Below are positions 25,890-35,710 of a DNA stretch of 64,000 nucleotides, in pieces. The DNA comes from Clostridia bacterium. Lineage in GTDB: Bacteria > Bacillota > Peptococcia > DRI-13 > SM3-B62. Below the pieces are notes generated by a model. The model did no database searches and was not told the DNA's origin. It saw only the letters and a program-made list of their open reading frames with translations. Position numbers and translations under genes: made by a program. The stretch's first letter is position 1. Each line of letters starts with the position of its first letter. The stretch is taken from the NCBI GenBank assembly GCA_018432615.1, contig JAHDSQ010000016.1, forward strand, positions 1 to 64,000. Reading direction: 5' to 3'.

Positions 25890-27602
25890 ATGCATGAAGT
25901 TGAAGTAATTAGAGCAAATAGAAAAATATCTGAACGTACAGCAGGGAAGCTGACAGATATTTTGCGTGTTGCTCCTTATGCCAGAGTTAGTACGGATTCA
26001 GAGGAACAATTAAGCAGTTATAAATCACAGGTTGCCTATTATACAGACTTGGTGGAAAAGCGCAAGGATTGGGTTTTGGTAGACATTTATGCAGATGAAG
26101 CGATAACAGGTACACAGGTAACCAAGCGAGAAAATTTTCAGCGTATGATTAACGACTGCATGGACGGAAAAATTGATATGATCATAACGAAGTCCATATC
26201 AAGGTTCGCGAGAAATACCTTGGATACACTGAAATATGTCCGTATGTTAAAGGAAAGAAATATTGCTGTGTTTTTTGAAGATGAGAACATCAACACAATG
26301 ACAATGGACGGCGAATTGCTCCTTGTCATATTAAGCTCCGTTGCCCAGCAGGAAGTTGAAAACATTTCTGCCAACGTAAAAAAAGGCTTAAAAATGAAAA
26401 TGAAGCGCGGTGAGCTGGTTGGATTCCAAAGCTGTTTGGGATACGATTATGATCCTGTTGATAAAAGTATTTCTATTAATGAAGCAGAAGCCCAGGTGGT
26501 GCGCTACATATTTGACCGGTATGTTGCCGGCGCGGGTGCTTATGTTATTGCAAAAGAGTTGACCAGTCTTGGATATAAAACAAGGTATGGTAATGCACAA
26601 TGGCATGATACAACCGTTTTAGGCATTATTAAAAATGAAAAATACAAGGGTGATGTTTTGCAGGGTAAAACATTTACTGTTGATCCTATATCAAAGAGAA
26701 GACTGGATAACTACGGTGAAGAGGATCAATTCTACGTGAAAAATCACCACGAGCCTATTGTCAGTGAAGAAGTCTTTGAAAAGGCTCAGGCGATTTTAAG
26801 CAGGAGAGGCGCTAACCGTCGTGGCGTTGAAAAGGGAAAGCGAGAAAAATACAGCAGAAAATATGCTTTCAGCAGTAAACTGGAGTGTGCCTTTTGCGGA
26901 AGCAATTTATCACGCCGAAATTGGCACAGCGGCACAGTTCATGAAAAAGTGATATGGCAGTGTGTAACAGCTACTAAGAAAGGTAAGAAATACTGTCCGC
27001 CCAGCAAAGCAATTGAAGAAAAGATTCTTGAAGATGCTTTTGTTGAATCATATAGATTGTTATGCGATAATAATTCTGATGTACTGGATGAACTTGTAAA
27101 GAGGATGGAAGCTGTTTTAAAGAGCAATGATTTTCAAAAGCGGCTTGTAAAAGTGGAGAATGAAATTCAAACCATTGAGCAGAAGCGAAACCGGCTGATT
27201 GACCTTCACCTAGAGGAAAAGATAGATAAAGCTGCTTATGAAAAGAAGTACGAAGAGTTTGAATTGATTTTGGATGACCTTCTGAGTGAAAAGGAGCAGT
27301 TGGAGCAGTCTTCCCAAGAAGAAATTGACCTTGGAAAACGGATTGAGCATTTCCGGAAAGTGCTTGAGAAAAATGAGGTTTTAACTACTTTTGATAGGTG
27401 CGTTTTTGAAAGCATTGTTGAGAAGGTTATTATCGGAGAAGTAGATAAGGATGGAAAGCCTAACCCATACAAGCTTACTTTTGTTTATAAAACCGGATTT
27501 TATAATGCTGTGCAGAGCAAAATGCATAAGCAGTTTAAAAAAAAGAGACGGCAAAATGATGTGGTAGATTTGCCTTCCTTTACCTCGGCCGACACATGTT
27601 GA
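25890..27602 (+). CDS. Large serine recombinase of the conjugative element
   Basis: A protein of 570 residues. The resolvase domain has catalytic Ser34 in ARVSTDSEE and SISRFARNT; a Recombinase domain (about 190-290), a zinc ribbon with two CxxC-like pairs (CAFC at about 333) and a coiled coil (about 415-490) follow. The sequence has APYARVST where most relatives have AAYCRVST. It should integrate and excise the element through short attachment cores. AAAGGAGG precedes the ATG. It is the last gene of the element on this side. Confidence 0.92.
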   Translation: MHEVEVIRANRKISERTAGKLTDILRVAPYARVSTDSEEQLSSYKSQVAYYTDLVEKRKDWVLVDIYADEAITGTQVTKRENFQRMINDCMDGKIDMIITKSISRFARNTLDTLKYVRMLKERNIAVFFEDENINTMTMDGELLLVILSSVAQQEVENISANVKKGLKMKMKRGELVGFQSCLGYDYDPVDKSISINEAEAQVVRYIFDRYVAGAGAYVIAKELTSLGYKTRYGNAQWHDTTVLGIIKNEKYKGDVLQGKTFTVDPISKRRLDNYGEEDQFYVKNHHEPIVSEEVFEKAQAILSRRGANRRGVEKGKREKYSRKYAFSSKLECAFCGSNLSRRNWHSGTVHEKVIWQCVTATKKGKKYCPPSKAIEEKILEDAFVESYRLLCDNNSDVLDELVKRMEAVLKSNDFQKRLVKVENEIQTIEQKRNRLIDLHLEEKIDKAAYEKKYEEFELILDDLLSEKEQLEQSSQEEIDLGKRIEHFRKVLEKNEVLTTFDRCVFESIVEKVIIGEVDKDGKPNPYKLTFVYKTGFYNAVQSKMHKQFKKKRRQNDVVDLPSFTSADTC

Positions 27603-27955
27603 GACGGTGGTATTGATGTCACGCACAAAAAATTGATTGGGCTGAAAACCCTTATATATCAATGCTTTTAGCACACATGGGTACAAAACCCATCGAGCGA
27701 AAAACATGATTTTTTTCGGTTCGGGGAAACAAGTCAATAAAGACGGTTTTTAATAGTCAAGTGGTCAGGTTAGATGTCAGTGTTCCGCGAGTGGTCGGGT
27801 TAGATGTCAGCGTTCGCGAGTGGTCAGGTTAGATGTTTTTTCGGAAGTTTTTGAGGTTGTGTGGTCAGGTTGGATATTTTCGGCGGATAAACATATTGAA
27901 TGAGATTATTTGGTTTTATTTCTACAATCTACCTGTAGAAATCACGGGGGTTTTT
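27603..27955. other. Junction region after the recombinase
   Basis: No gene. It contains a CGAAAAA / TTTTTTCG hairpin near 27697-27720, the direct repeats at 27761-27876 and an inverted repeat (TTCTACA / TGTAGAA, 27920-27940) just before the hydrolase gene. The attachment site of the element is expected here, but the 2-3 base core of serine recombinases cannot be identified by eye. Confidence 0.4.
27761..27876 (+). repeat. Four short direct repeats (GTGGTCAGGTTAGATGTCAG type)
   Basis: Copies start at 27761, 27791, 27820 and 27861. The first two share 19 of 20 bases, the third and fourth the first 14-16. Spacing is 30, 29 and 41 bases, and GTTCCGCGA / GTTCGCGA linkers between the first three copies are also alike. 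This resembles multiple transposase-binding sites at IS21-type ends or an iteron array. I see no transposase nearby. Confidence 0.65.
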
Positions 27956-29053
27956 ATGGCATTTTATAACTATCTTTTAATTGCTTTGTTGTTTATTTTA
28001 ATTGGTTTTCTGATTATACCTGTAAAACGAAAACTAATAAAAAAGGGCCGGTTAAAAAGAACTATAAATGTGTTTGCTACTATTATCATTGTTTTTATAA
28101 CATGCACAGTTGTCTTGTTTCCCAATTTAAAAAGCATTCAAACCACAGGGGAATACTCTTATACTTTTAGTATACTGGAATTGACTGATAAATCACGCAT
28201 TGATGAGCATAAAACCGATGGCAGTCATCGGAAAATGTCTGTGCTTGTTTATTATCCACGTGATGACGAAATTGTAAGCAATTCCTGTCCTTTGATTGTA
28301 TTTTCCCACGGAGGTATTTCAACTAAAACAAGCAATCTTTCACTTTATAAAGAACTTGCAAGCCATGGCTATGTGGTTGCCAGCATCGACCATACCTATC
28401 ATGCGTTCAATACGGAAATAGATCGGGAGAAAACACATATCGATTTTGAATATATTAAAGAACTTAATGAGGAAGATTCCCATTTGGACATAGAAAATTC
28501 TTATGCGTGTTTTCAAAGGTGGATGAAGCTTCGTACCGATGATATTAATTTTGTGATTGATACATTCATTGAAAAAGCCATGAATGAAAGTAATTCGTTC
28601 TATCAACTAATTGATGCAAATAGAATCGGTGTTGCTGGGCATTCCCTCGGCGGATCTGCTGCACTCGGGGTTGCGAGACAACGTAGCGACATTAATGCGG
28701 TGATTGCGTTAGAGTCTCCCTATATGTGCGATATTACGGGTGTTGATGGAAATGAATTTACATGGAATACAGAACCCTACCGGTGTGCAGTTATGAACAT
28801 CTATAGTGACAGCGGTTATCCTTTGATTACAACTGACAACAAATATGTACAGAACAAAAATCATTTGTTCAATCAAGGAAACATTGGGTATTATTACATA
28901 GAAGGCAGTAACCATTATACATTGACAGATTTAGTCAGGACATCGCCAATTTTATGTGCGTTGCTTGGCGGGGGGTATAAAAAATCAGGATACGATACTC
29001 TGAAGTTAATAAACCAAAAGAGCCTTGCCTTCTTTGATGAATATCTAAGATGA
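27956..29053 (+). CDS. Membrane-anchored alpha/beta hydrolase (PAF-acetylhydrolase-like)
   Basis: A protein of 365 residues. Two N-terminal membrane helices (about 5-25 and 40-60) are followed by an alpha/beta hydrolase with the oxyanion HGG (SHGGIST, about 120), the nucleophile elbow GHSLGGSA (about 227-234) and a late histidine in GSNHYTLTD. The fold resembles platelet-activating-factor acetylhydrolase and dienelactone hydrolase relatives. An esterase or lipase at the membrane face is likely; the substrate is unknown. GGGGG lies 5 bases before the ATG at 27956; the frame upstream covers the repeats and is not coding. Confidence 0.8.
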   Translation: MAFYNYLLIALLFILIGFLIIPVKRKLIKKGRLKRTINVFATIIIVFITCTVVLFPNLKSIQTTGEYSYTFSILELTDKSRIDEHKTDGSHRKMSVLVYYPRDDEIVSNSCPLIVFSHGGISTKTSNLSLYKELASHGYVVASIDHTYHAFNTEIDREKTHIDFEYIKELNEEDSHLDIENSYACFQRWMKLRTDDINFVIDTFIEKAMNESNSFYQLIDANRIGVAGHSLGGSAALGVARQRSDINAVIALESPYMCDITGVDGNEFTWNTEPYRCAVMNIYSDSGYPLITTDNKYVQNKNHLFNQGNIGYYYIEGSNHYTLTDLVRTSPILCALLGGGYKKSGYDTLKLINQKSLAFFDEYLR

Positions 29054-29153
29054 TATATGAACATTTAAAATGATATACGTTCACGAAGATTGCAGCCGTT
29101 TTGTTAACACGATAAATAACAGAGCATTATGAGCGGGAGGTGCTAAAAACTAT

Positions 29154-29855
29154 ATGAAAATACTAATCGCAGACGACGAGGCTGACATTCGAAACCTGAT
29201 TAAAATAAACCTTGAAGAAAACGGATACACCGTTCTATCAGCACAGAACGGCAAAGAAGCGCTCGATTTGCTATTGTCTGAGGACATACATCTGGCTATT
29301 CTCGACGTAATGATGCCGATTATGGATGGCTTCAATCTTCTGCGCAAAATACGGGAATACAACACTATTCCTGTCATCATGTTGACTGCGAGGACTGACG
29401 ATATGGACAAGGTGCTTGGGTTGGGACTCGGCGCAGATGATTATCTCTCAAAGCCCTTCTCGGTCTCCGAGCTGATTGCGCGTGTAGGCGCGCAGCTGCG
29501 CCGCAGCAACGAATATCTGACGCCGAGAGAAAAATCCGTTACTACCGTTACATATGGGAATTTGTCGATGGATAGAGAAAAATGCTGCGCCTTTAAAGAC
29601 GGAAAACCCATCGAGCTTGGTGCGAAGGAATATAAACTCCTTTTGTATTTCGTGGAAAATCCGGAGCGGGTTTTTACTAAGCGACAGCTATACCATGCCG
29701 TATGGGAGGAAGATTTCTATTACGATGACAATACCATCATGGTGCATATCAGTCGTATCCGCAGCCGCATTGAGGATGATCCGCAGAAGCCAAAATACCT
29801 GAAAACCATTCGCGGTATCGGATATAAACTGCATTATCTCGGTGAGAAGCCATGA
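29154..29855 (+). CDS. OmpR/PhoB-family response regulator
   Basis: A protein of 233 residues. Receiver domain with acid pair D7/D8, phosphoacceptor D51 (AILDVMMP), the conserved T of LTARTDD and K of LSKPF. A winged-helix domain follows from about 135 (GAKEYKLLLYFVENPERVFT). It overlaps the kinase gene start by 4 bases, so the two are a coupled pair of the VanR/VanS type. GGGAGG precedes the ATG. Targets are not given by the sequence; the hydrolase and methyltransferase genes on each side are candidates. Confidence 0.93.
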   Translation: MKILIADDEADIRNLIKINLEENGYTVLSAQNGKEALDLLLSEDIHLAILDVMMPIMDGFNLLRKIREYNTIPVIMLTARTDDMDKVLGLGLGADDYLSKPFSVSELIARVGAQLRRSNEYLTPREKSVTTVTYGNLSMDREKCCAFKDGKPIELGAKEYKLLLYFVENPERVFTKRQLYHAVWEEDFYYDDNTIMVHISRIRSRIEDDPQKPKYLKTIRGIGYKLHYLGEKP

Positions 29856-31234
29856 AAAGTAAATTATCAAGTCAAATCTTAAGAAATTTCTGGGTAATCT
29901 TTTTACTGACAATCCTTGCTACAGTCCTTGCGTTTGTATTGTTATCCGTTGTGAGCATATTTATTTCCGGTTCTCTTGTGAAAAGTCAGTTTTCCGCGAG
30001 TGAAATCATCAAAGAAGATTATAGGCAAATCGATGCATCCGCTGTCGTGGAGAACGGCGGTGGCGTTCAAATTGTTGACAAGGAATACCGTGTTGTTTAT
30101 TCGCACGGGGTCGACACCATCGGAAAAGATCAACTGACCATCCAGGATTTTACCACGTTTTTAACAGAAAGTAAGAGCAAGCCTTACCATTATGATATTA
30201 TTTATCAACCAAAAGGTGAGTTTTGGTTGATTGTTACCTTCCCGACCTCAATACGCCTTGATTTTAAGCTGGTACATAATAAAGATGCTTCCACCGGCGA
30301 TTTCAAACAGGCAGCCGGAGCAATTGCCTTTGTGGTGCTGAGCTATTTGCTCATTCTTGCACTTTTCACTTTTATCTATTCAAGGATTACTGCTGCAAGG
30401 ATTACGGTGCCCCTGAAGAAACTCTGCGACGGCACCAGGCTTTTACGGGAGGGCGATTATTCCGCACGGGTAGATTTGCGCCTGAAAAACGAATTTGCCG
30501 AATTGCAGAATACTTTTAACGAAATGGCTGCACGTATTGAATATGAGATCGCCCTGCGCCAAAAGTCGGAGGAGGATAGGAGAAGGTTGATTCTCGACAT
30601 TTCTCACGACCTTAAGAATCCCCTTTCAAGTATACAAGGTTATGCCGAGATGCTTTGTCAAAAATCAGAATCACCGGAACTGACAGTAATTCATCAAAAC
30701 AGTCAGCGTGCAAACCGACTGCTCAACGAACTGTTTGAGCTATCCAAAATGGATAGCCCTGATTTTGCATTAAAGCCGGTTAAAACAGACATCTGTGAAA
30801 CTCTGCGACAGATATGCGCTGAGATTGTGCCTCAGTTGGAAAGCACTAATTTTAAATATGAATTCAATATTCCTGAGGACAGTATTTACGTTATGCTGGA
30901 CACCGGCCACTTTGGGCGCATCATTCAAAATCTTACGGACAACGCTGTGCGGTATAATCCAAAGGGTACAACCATTTCCGTCAGCCTGACGGTTCAAAAC
31001 AAGACGGTTGTAATTTACTTCAACGATGACGGAGTCGGCATTCCCTCACATCTCGTACATGATATTTTCAAGCCCTTTGTGCGTGTGGATGATTCACGCA
31101 ATTCCCAAACTGGCGGCAGCGGGCTTGGACTTTCCATTGCCAAAAAAATTTCACAGGCGCATGGAGGGAATCTGATTTTGTGTGAAGACGGCAACAAAGG
31201 CTGTAATTTCAAGATAACAATCCCAATAATTTAA
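29852..31234 (+). CDS. Sensor histidine kinase
   Basis: A protein of 460 residues. One membrane helix near the N-terminus (about 12-37), an outside domain of about 110 residues, a second helix (about 155-178), HAMP, then the dimerisation domain with His at about 252 (LDISHDLKNPLSSIQG) and the ATPase domain with N box NLTDNAVRYN, DDGVGI and GGSGLGLSIAKK. All motifs are intact. It senses an outside or membrane signal and phosphorylates the preceding regulator. Confidence 0.93.
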   Translation: MKSKLSSQILRNFWVIFLLTILATVLAFVLLSVVSIFISGSLVKSQFSASEIIKEDYRQIDASAVVENGGGVQIVDKEYRVVYSHGVDTIGKDQLTIQDFTTFLTESKSKPYHYDIIYQPKGEFWLIVTFPTSIRLDFKLVHNKDASTGDFKQAAGAIAFVVLSYLLILALFTFIYSRITAARITVPLKKLCDGTRLLREGDYSARVDLRLKNEFAELQNTFNEMAARIEYEIALRQKSEEDRRRLILDISHDLKNPLSSIQGYAEMLCQKSESPELTVIHQNSQRANRLLNELFELSKMDSPDFALKPVKTDICETLRQICAEIVPQLESTNFKYEFNIPEDSIYVMLDTGHFGRIIQNLTDNAVRYNPKGTTISVSLTVQNKTVVIYFNDDGVGIPSHLVHDIFKPFVRVDDSRNSQTGGSGLGLSIAKKISQAHGGNLILCEDGNKGCNFKITIPII

Positions 31235-31371
31235 GATTAATTTAAGGTTCGTTTCAGCTGTATGACAGGTTCAATTGCTATGATAGTAATGGATCTGAAA
31301 TACAGCTAATTTTTTTATGAAACTTATTACAAGTACGAAATTTGAACCTAAAAATTGTTGAGGTGATATGT
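31235..31371 (+). promoter_or_regulatory. Candidate promoter region of the methyltransferase operon
   Basis: A TTAATTTAAGGTTCGTTT-like stretch (about 31237-31254), of the kind bound as direct half-sites by OmpR-type regulators, precedes a TATGAT box (31279-31284). No strong -35 is seen, as expected for an activated promoter. Control by the adjacent regulator is inference. Confidence 0.35.
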
Positions 31372-31920
31372 ATGAAGCACGAACCATCTCGTTTTGAGAT
31401 GTTTCTGACAAGGCTCGCATTTCTCTTTTATGGTAAGTCTGTCTACAAGATATTTGCAGACCGTCTGCCACTTAACGGAAATGAGCGGGTGCTTGATTTT
31501 GGGTGCGGCATGGGAACGGTTGCACACTATACCGCAAGAAGGCTTACTCACGGACATATAACCTGCCTTGATATTTCCGAGCGGTGGTTAAAAATCTGCC
31601 GAAAAACCCTGCGAGGGTTTTCAAACGCAGACTTTGTTCACGCAGAAACACTGATACTTCCGGCGGATAGTTTTGATTTGGTCTACTGCCACTTCGTTTT
31701 GCACGATGTTGCAGAAGACGCATTGGGGAAGGTTGTCCCTGCGCTGGCAAAGTCACTCAAATCAGGAGGCGCGCTTGTATTCCGAGAACCGTTGAATGAA
31801 GCAGAAAAGCTTGATTTTATAAAGCGGCTGATGCTTCAAAATGAATTATCCCTCAGGGACAGCCGAATCATTGATGTTCCGCTGATGGGCAACGCTCTTG
31901 AGAGCGTCTATATAAAATAG
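31372..31920 (+). CDS. Class I SAM-dependent methyltransferase
   Basis: A protein of 182 residues. Motif I VLDFGCGMGT (about 38-47), an acidic end of strand 2 in CLDIS, and LVYCHFVLHDV for the post-II strand fit the UbiE/Methyltransf_11 group. Small-molecule methylation is likely. GAGGTGAT precedes the ATG at 31372. It begins an operon with the next hydrolase, 17 bases downstream. Confidence 0.85.
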   Translation: MKHEPSRFEMFLTRLAFLFYGKSVYKIFADRLPLNGNERVLDFGCGMGTVAHYTARRLTHGHITCLDISERWLKICRKTLRGFSNADFVHAETLILPADSFDLVYCHFVLHDVAEDALGKVVPALAKSLKSGGALVFREPLNEAEKLDFIKRLMLQNELSLRDSRIIDVPLMGNALESVYIK

Positions 31921-31937
31921 TAATTGGAGGCTAGGTT

Positions 31938-33131
31938 ATGTTTTATATCATATTGTTTTTTATTTTGATCGTTGTAACGGTCATTACACTCGCATTTGGG
32001 TTATTTCAGTTGCTCTTTCGCATCATAGCACAGATTCGAAATAAAGCAAATCCCAAGCAGCTTACCCGACTGAAAAGGACAGCATTATTCTTTGCCGTAG
32101 TGATGGCGATAAACTTCGGGCTGATCGCAATTTCGCAGTTCACCGCATCAACACCCCGTATTATAGATGAAAGCGGAAATACACCTGCAAATAGCATCGC
32201 GGAACTGACAGAGCTTGAGCTAAATGGCAGAAAGCAATGGATAAGCATGAGAGGATGGGATAAAAATGCGCCGGTCCTGCTTTTTTTGGCAGGTGGCCCC
32301 GGCGGCACGCAGATGGCAGCAGTTCGTCATGAACTGGCAGAGCTTGAAAAGCATTTTGTGGTGGTAAACTGGGATCAGCCGGGCTCCGGCAAGTCTTACT
32401 ACGCTGAAAAGATACAAAACATCACCATTGACACATACATTCAAGACGGTTACGCCCTGACAGAGTATTTAAAAGGGCGCTTTTCACAGGAAAAAATCTA
32501 TTTGATCGGTGAATCTTGGGGCAGTGCGTTAGGGATTTTCTTGGTGGATAAATATCCGCAGTCTTACCATTCCTTAATTGGCACGGGACAGATGATCGAT
32601 TTTGCAGAAACCGAGCGGATGGATTATACCAAGGCTATGGAAATTGCTGAAAATAATGGAGATACTGCTCTCGTAAAAAAGCTCAAGGCAAACGGTGAGC
32701 CGCCCTACTACGGTAAACATGTTACATGGAAGAGCGCGGTATATCTTAATTACCTCAGTTCGTATATGGCGAGGAATCCTGATATCCAAAACCCCGGTTA
32801 CAATACCTTAAGGGATATCGGATCTTCTGAATATGGATTGCTTGATAAAATCAATTTTTTCCGCGGAGTAATAAACACTTTTAATGATGTGTATCAGCAG
32901 CTTTACGATATTGACCTAAGAGCTGATTACACAAAGCTGGATGTGCCTGTCTACTTCTTCTTGGGACGGCATGATGTTAATGCTCCTGTGGGACTCGTTG
33001 AGGAATATGAGCGGGTGCTTAACGCGCCAGATAAAGGGATTATATGGTTTGAGCATTCCGGGCACAGCCCATGGATTAATGAGCGAGATAAATTTATCGA
33101 GGAGGTCATGTCATGCTTTTTAGGAAATTAA
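31938..33131 (+). CDS. Alpha/beta hydrolase, proline iminopeptidase-like, membrane-anchored
   Basis: A protein of 397 residues. Two hydrophobic helices at the N-terminus (about 1-25 and 45-65), then an alpha/beta hydrolase with the oxyanion GGPGGTQ, WDQPGSGKS, nucleophile GESWGSA (about 194-200) and the C-terminal SGHSPW histidine. These are hallmarks of proline iminopeptidase-type peptidase family S33 enzymes. It overlaps the lipoprotein gene by 19 bases. Confidence 0.85.
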   Translation: MFYIILFFILIVVTVITLAFGLFQLLFRIIAQIRNKANPKQLTRLKRTALFFAVVMAINFGLIAISQFTASTPRIIDESGNTPANSIAELTELELNGRKQWISMRGWDKNAPVLLFLAGGPGGTQMAAVRHELAELEKHFVVVNWDQPGSGKSYYAEKIQNITIDTYIQDGYALTEYLKGRFSQEKIYLIGESWGSALGIFLVDKYPQSYHSLIGTGQMIDFAETERMDYTKAMEIAENNGDTALVKKLKANGEPPYYGKHVTWKSAVYLNYLSSYMARNPDIQNPGYNTLRDIGSSEYGLLDKINFFRGVINTFNDVYQQLYDIDLRADYTKLDVPVYFFLGRHDVNAPVGLVEEYERVLNAPDKGIIWFEHSGHSPWINERDKFIEEVMSCFLGN

Positions 33132-33544
33132 TTAATAGAAGGAGTGCGGGCAAGATGAGTATAGCCATCTTTTCAGGAGTTCTAACCTTACTGTTTATTT
33201 TTACCCTTTCGGCTTGTATCGGCGCAAAAGGCAGTATTGTGATTCTTGAGAATGGGCGAGGAACGGGCTTCACAATGGATTTAAAGGAATATAATTCTAA
33301 AAGCAAGTGTGAATTATCTCTTGTTAAGGGTGATGTGGTACAAGTGGAGATAGAATGTAAGGAGGGCGAAATTGCTCTTATGGTAAGCGGCAAAAACGGT
33401 AGCGAACCGTATACGGGAAACAACCTTAAATCAGGTATTTTCACTGTAACAGTACCAGAAACGGATGAATATATAATGCGAATAACTGGTAAAAATGCAA
33501 CTGGACAGGTTATGATTAAAAACGTGGGAAGCGCAGTCGAATAG
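33113..33544 (+). CDS. Small lipoprotein
   Basis: A protein of 143 residues. Basic N-terminus, hydrophobic stretch and a lipobox FTLSAC (Cys at about 35) predict a lipid-anchored surface protein. The mature part is beta-rich and of unknown family. GAGGAGGT lies before the ATG at 33113, inside the hydrolase gene, so the two are translated together. A role in anchoring or sensing for the two-component neighbourhood is possible. Confidence 0.75.
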   Translation: MLFRKLINRRSAGKMSIAIFSGVLTLLFIFTLSACIGAKGSIVILENGRGTGFTMDLKEYNSKSKCELSLVKGDVVQVEIECKEGEIALMVSGKNGSEPYTGNNLKSGIFTVTVPETDEYIMRITGKNATGQVMIKNVGSAVE

Positions 33545-33714
33545 ACGATTGTTATTTATCGCAAATTTAAATGCCAGCTACTGCCCTTGAATAAGAGATT
33601 ACGGGAGAAAAATATAGTTAGTCTGTTGACAGATAATCCTGTAATAAATAAATCTTCCTTATATTAAGACGAGCAAGGCAACCTACGTTGTAATTTCGTA
33701 GAGTGCCTCGTTCT
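33545..33714. other. Left prophage boundary region
   Basis: No gene. Imperfect inverted repeats (GAGCAAGGCA against TGCCTCGTTC, enclosing CTACG / CGTAG; 33670-33713) lie directly after the recombinase stop on the minus strand. They may be a terminator or part of the attachment site attL. The exact border cannot be set without an empty-site sequence. Confidence 0.4.
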
Positions 33715-35292
33715 TTATCGGGCTTGTTCATTAACATCAACCGTCACGCCCGATTTAAATTCCACAGTAAATTTGTCCTCATATACTGTGACCTTTTCGA
33801 TCAACCGCCGAATGAGCTGTTCTTCGTATTCAGCAAGGGCGGTGGACTGCTTCTTTAGGAATGTGCTCATATCAGCAATCCGCTTTTTGAGTTCATCACG
33901 GTTGGCGTTTTCAAGCAGTAGCTTCTGCTTCTGGTCACGCATGTGGTGAATCTCATCGCCAACCTTATCATAGTCCGCATTTGATGTTGCCAGCTTTAGA
34001 AGCTCCGTTTGAAGTTCTTCCAGCCGCTTATCGATATCTGCCAAGGCCTTGTCGCTTTCTCGATTTATAACGGTTGCAATATTATCCCGTAGAGTAGTGA
34101 GGAAAGAGTCCTTATCGCAGAGCGTCTGATTAATGGCGGTGACCAGAACTTGCTCGATGGTGCTTTCCAGTACTGTGCGGGCGTCGCAGAACAAACCTGT
34201 GTTTTCCAACCTACTAACACAGCGCCATACGATCGACTTTTTGCCTCTGTTGTTCCAATGCACCCTGCGAAAAACCTCGCCACATTTGCCGCAGATGACT
34301 ATCTGAGCGAAGCAGTGGTTGCTGCTGAAGGTTCTGTTCTTCCCACTCGGGCTTGTGTGGACAATTCGGCGGCGAATAAGCTCTTCCTGCACCTGCATGA
34401 AAACTTCTCGCGGGATAATGGCTTCATGGCTGTTTTCTACATAGTACTGCGGAACGATACCGTTGTTCTTGACCCGCTTTTTTGTAAGAAAATCAACCGT
34501 GTAGGTTTTCTGTAAGAGCGCATCTCCGGTATACTTTTCATTTCGCAGAATATTGTTAATATTACTGGTGTGCCATCTTTCATTGCCTGCTCCGTTTAAG
34601 ATACCATCAGCTTCCAACCCGCGGGCAATCTTCAGCATACTAGCGCCTTCAAGGTATTCTCGGTATATGCGCTTTACGATTTCGGCTTCTTCCGGCACTA
34701 CCACTAATCGCTTATTCTCATCCTTGGTATAACCGAGGAATCGTGCGCAGTTGACTTGTATTTCACCTTGTTGGTAACGATACTGTAAACCCAGCTTCAC
34801 ATTCTGACTCAAGGATTGGCTTTCCTGCTGCGCAAGGGATGCCATAATTGTGAGCATGACCTCGCCCTTGGAATCCATGGTGTTTATGTTTTCTTTCTCG
34901 AAATAGACCGGTATGTTCTTGTCCTTAAGTTGGCGGATATACTTCAAACAGTCCAGCGTGTTTCGCGCAAAGCGGCTGATGGACTTTGTAATGATCATAT
35001 CGATATTACCAGCCATACACTCGTCAATCATGCGGTTGAATTCTTCACGCTTCTTAGTATTGGTACCGGAAATACCGTCGTCCGCAAATATTCCTGCCAG
35101 CACCCAGTCAGGATGACCTTGTATGTATGCGGTGTAATGCTCAATCTGTGTGTCATAGCTGGTAGCCTGCTCCTCGCTGTCTGTGGAAACACGGCAGTAA
35201 GCAGCAACGCGCAGTTTCGGTTTTTCCTCGTCCTTGCTCTTGCGAGCATGCTTCCTTGCCGGAATTACGGTGACATTTTTACTGACTGCCAT
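33715..35292 (-). CDS. Large serine recombinase, third gene of recombinase operon
   Basis: A protein of 525 residues. Catalytic Ser36 in [23 protein letters not shown], a Recombinase domain (about 190-290), zinc ribbon (CGKCGEVF at about 335) and a C-terminal coiled coil. Complete by motifs. GGAGGTG precedes the ATG, which overlaps the end of the 143-residue gene by 14 bases. Probably one half of the prophage integrase. Confidence 0.92.
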   Translation of the reverse strand: MAVSKNVTVIPARKHARKSKDEEKPKLRVAAYCRVSTDSEEQATSYDTQIEHYTAYIQGHPDWVLAGIFADDGISGTNTKKREEFNRMIDECMAGNIDMIITKSISRFARNTLDCLKYIRQLKDKNIPVYFEKENINTMDSKGEVMLTIMASLAQQESQSLSQNVKLGLQYRYQQGEIQVNCARFLGYTKDENKRLVVVPEEAEIVKRIYREYLEGASMLKIARGLEADGILNGAGNERWHTSNINNILRNEKYTGDALLQKTYTVDFLTKKRVKNNGIVPQYYVENSHEAIIPREVFMQVQEELIRRRIVHTSPSGKNRTFSSNHCFAQIVICGKCGEVFRRVHWNNRGKKSIVWRCVSRLENTGLFCDARTVLESTIEQVLVTAINQTLCDKDSFLTTLRDNIATVINRESDKALADIDKRLEELQTELLKLATSNADYDKVGDEIHHMRDQKQKLLLENANRDELKKRIADMSTFLKKQSTALAEYEEQLIRRLIEKVTVYEDKFTVEFKSGVTVDVNEQAR

Positions 35293-35710
35293 TCTTGTTC
35301 ACCTCCATTTCAATTAAACTGTAGGCGTATTCTGCCTGCCCGAAGGGGTCGTCGAGTTCCTCTGTTCCTTCTTTCATGCGGAAGGTGGTAGGATAGACGA
35401 CCTCTCTTTCTTGTTTAAACTTTTTGGTACGTCCGAGTCTTTCCGCCCGCATAATTCGTTCCGCCTCGGCAGTGTTGAAAGTGTCTTTGTCAATAATCGG
35501 TGGATAAAACTCATCACCGAGGTATCGGGTATTTCGTAGCATCCTGCCGATACCGGAATGGAAAGCTTTAATACCTGCTTTCTTAGCTGCTGTCGCCAAG
35601 GAATCGCCGCTCAGGTAAGATTGGAACAATGTTTTTATCTGTTCTGCAGCCTCTTTATCAATTACGGCTTTTCCGTTTTCAATACGGTAGCCGAATGGTG
35701 TGTGACTCAT
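35279..35710 (-). CDS. Recombinase-domain protein without catalytic domain
   Basis: A protein of 143 residues. It consists of a Recombinase (PF07508-like) segment only: [21 protein letters not shown], then [18 protein letters not shown]. There is no N-terminal resolvase domain, catalytic serine or zinc ribbon. The ATG follows the stop of the upstream recombinase directly, and its end overlaps the downstream recombinase. I recall stand-alone members of this form in clostridial phages and elements, so it is probably a conserved accessory DNA-binding factor rather than debris. Confidence 0.8.
   Translation of the reverse strand: MSHTPFGYRIENGKAVIDKEAAEQIKTLFQSYLSGDSLATAAKKAGIKAFHSGIGRMLRNTRYLGDEFYPPIIDKDTFNTAEAERIMRAERLGRTKKFKQEREVVYPTTFRMKEGTEELDDPFGQAEYAYSLIEMEVNKNGSQ

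Noticed and set aside
27761-27876. The direct repeats as a CRISPR array
   Set aside because: Only four partly degenerate copies with 9-25 base gaps that are themselves similar, and no cas genes.
27920-27940. TTCTACA / TGTAGAA as a BlaI-type operator
   Set aside because: The 7-base gap between the arms does not fit the known BlaI/MecI operator, and no such regulator gene is nearby.
27833-27955. N-terminal extension of the membrane hydrolase
   Set aside because: It would translate the repeat array; the ATG at 27956 has a better binding site and starts at the membrane helix.
34816-35391. Plus-strand frame of 191 codons across two recombinase genes
   Set aside because: Spans the overlap of two well-supported minus-strand genes and shows no family resemblance.
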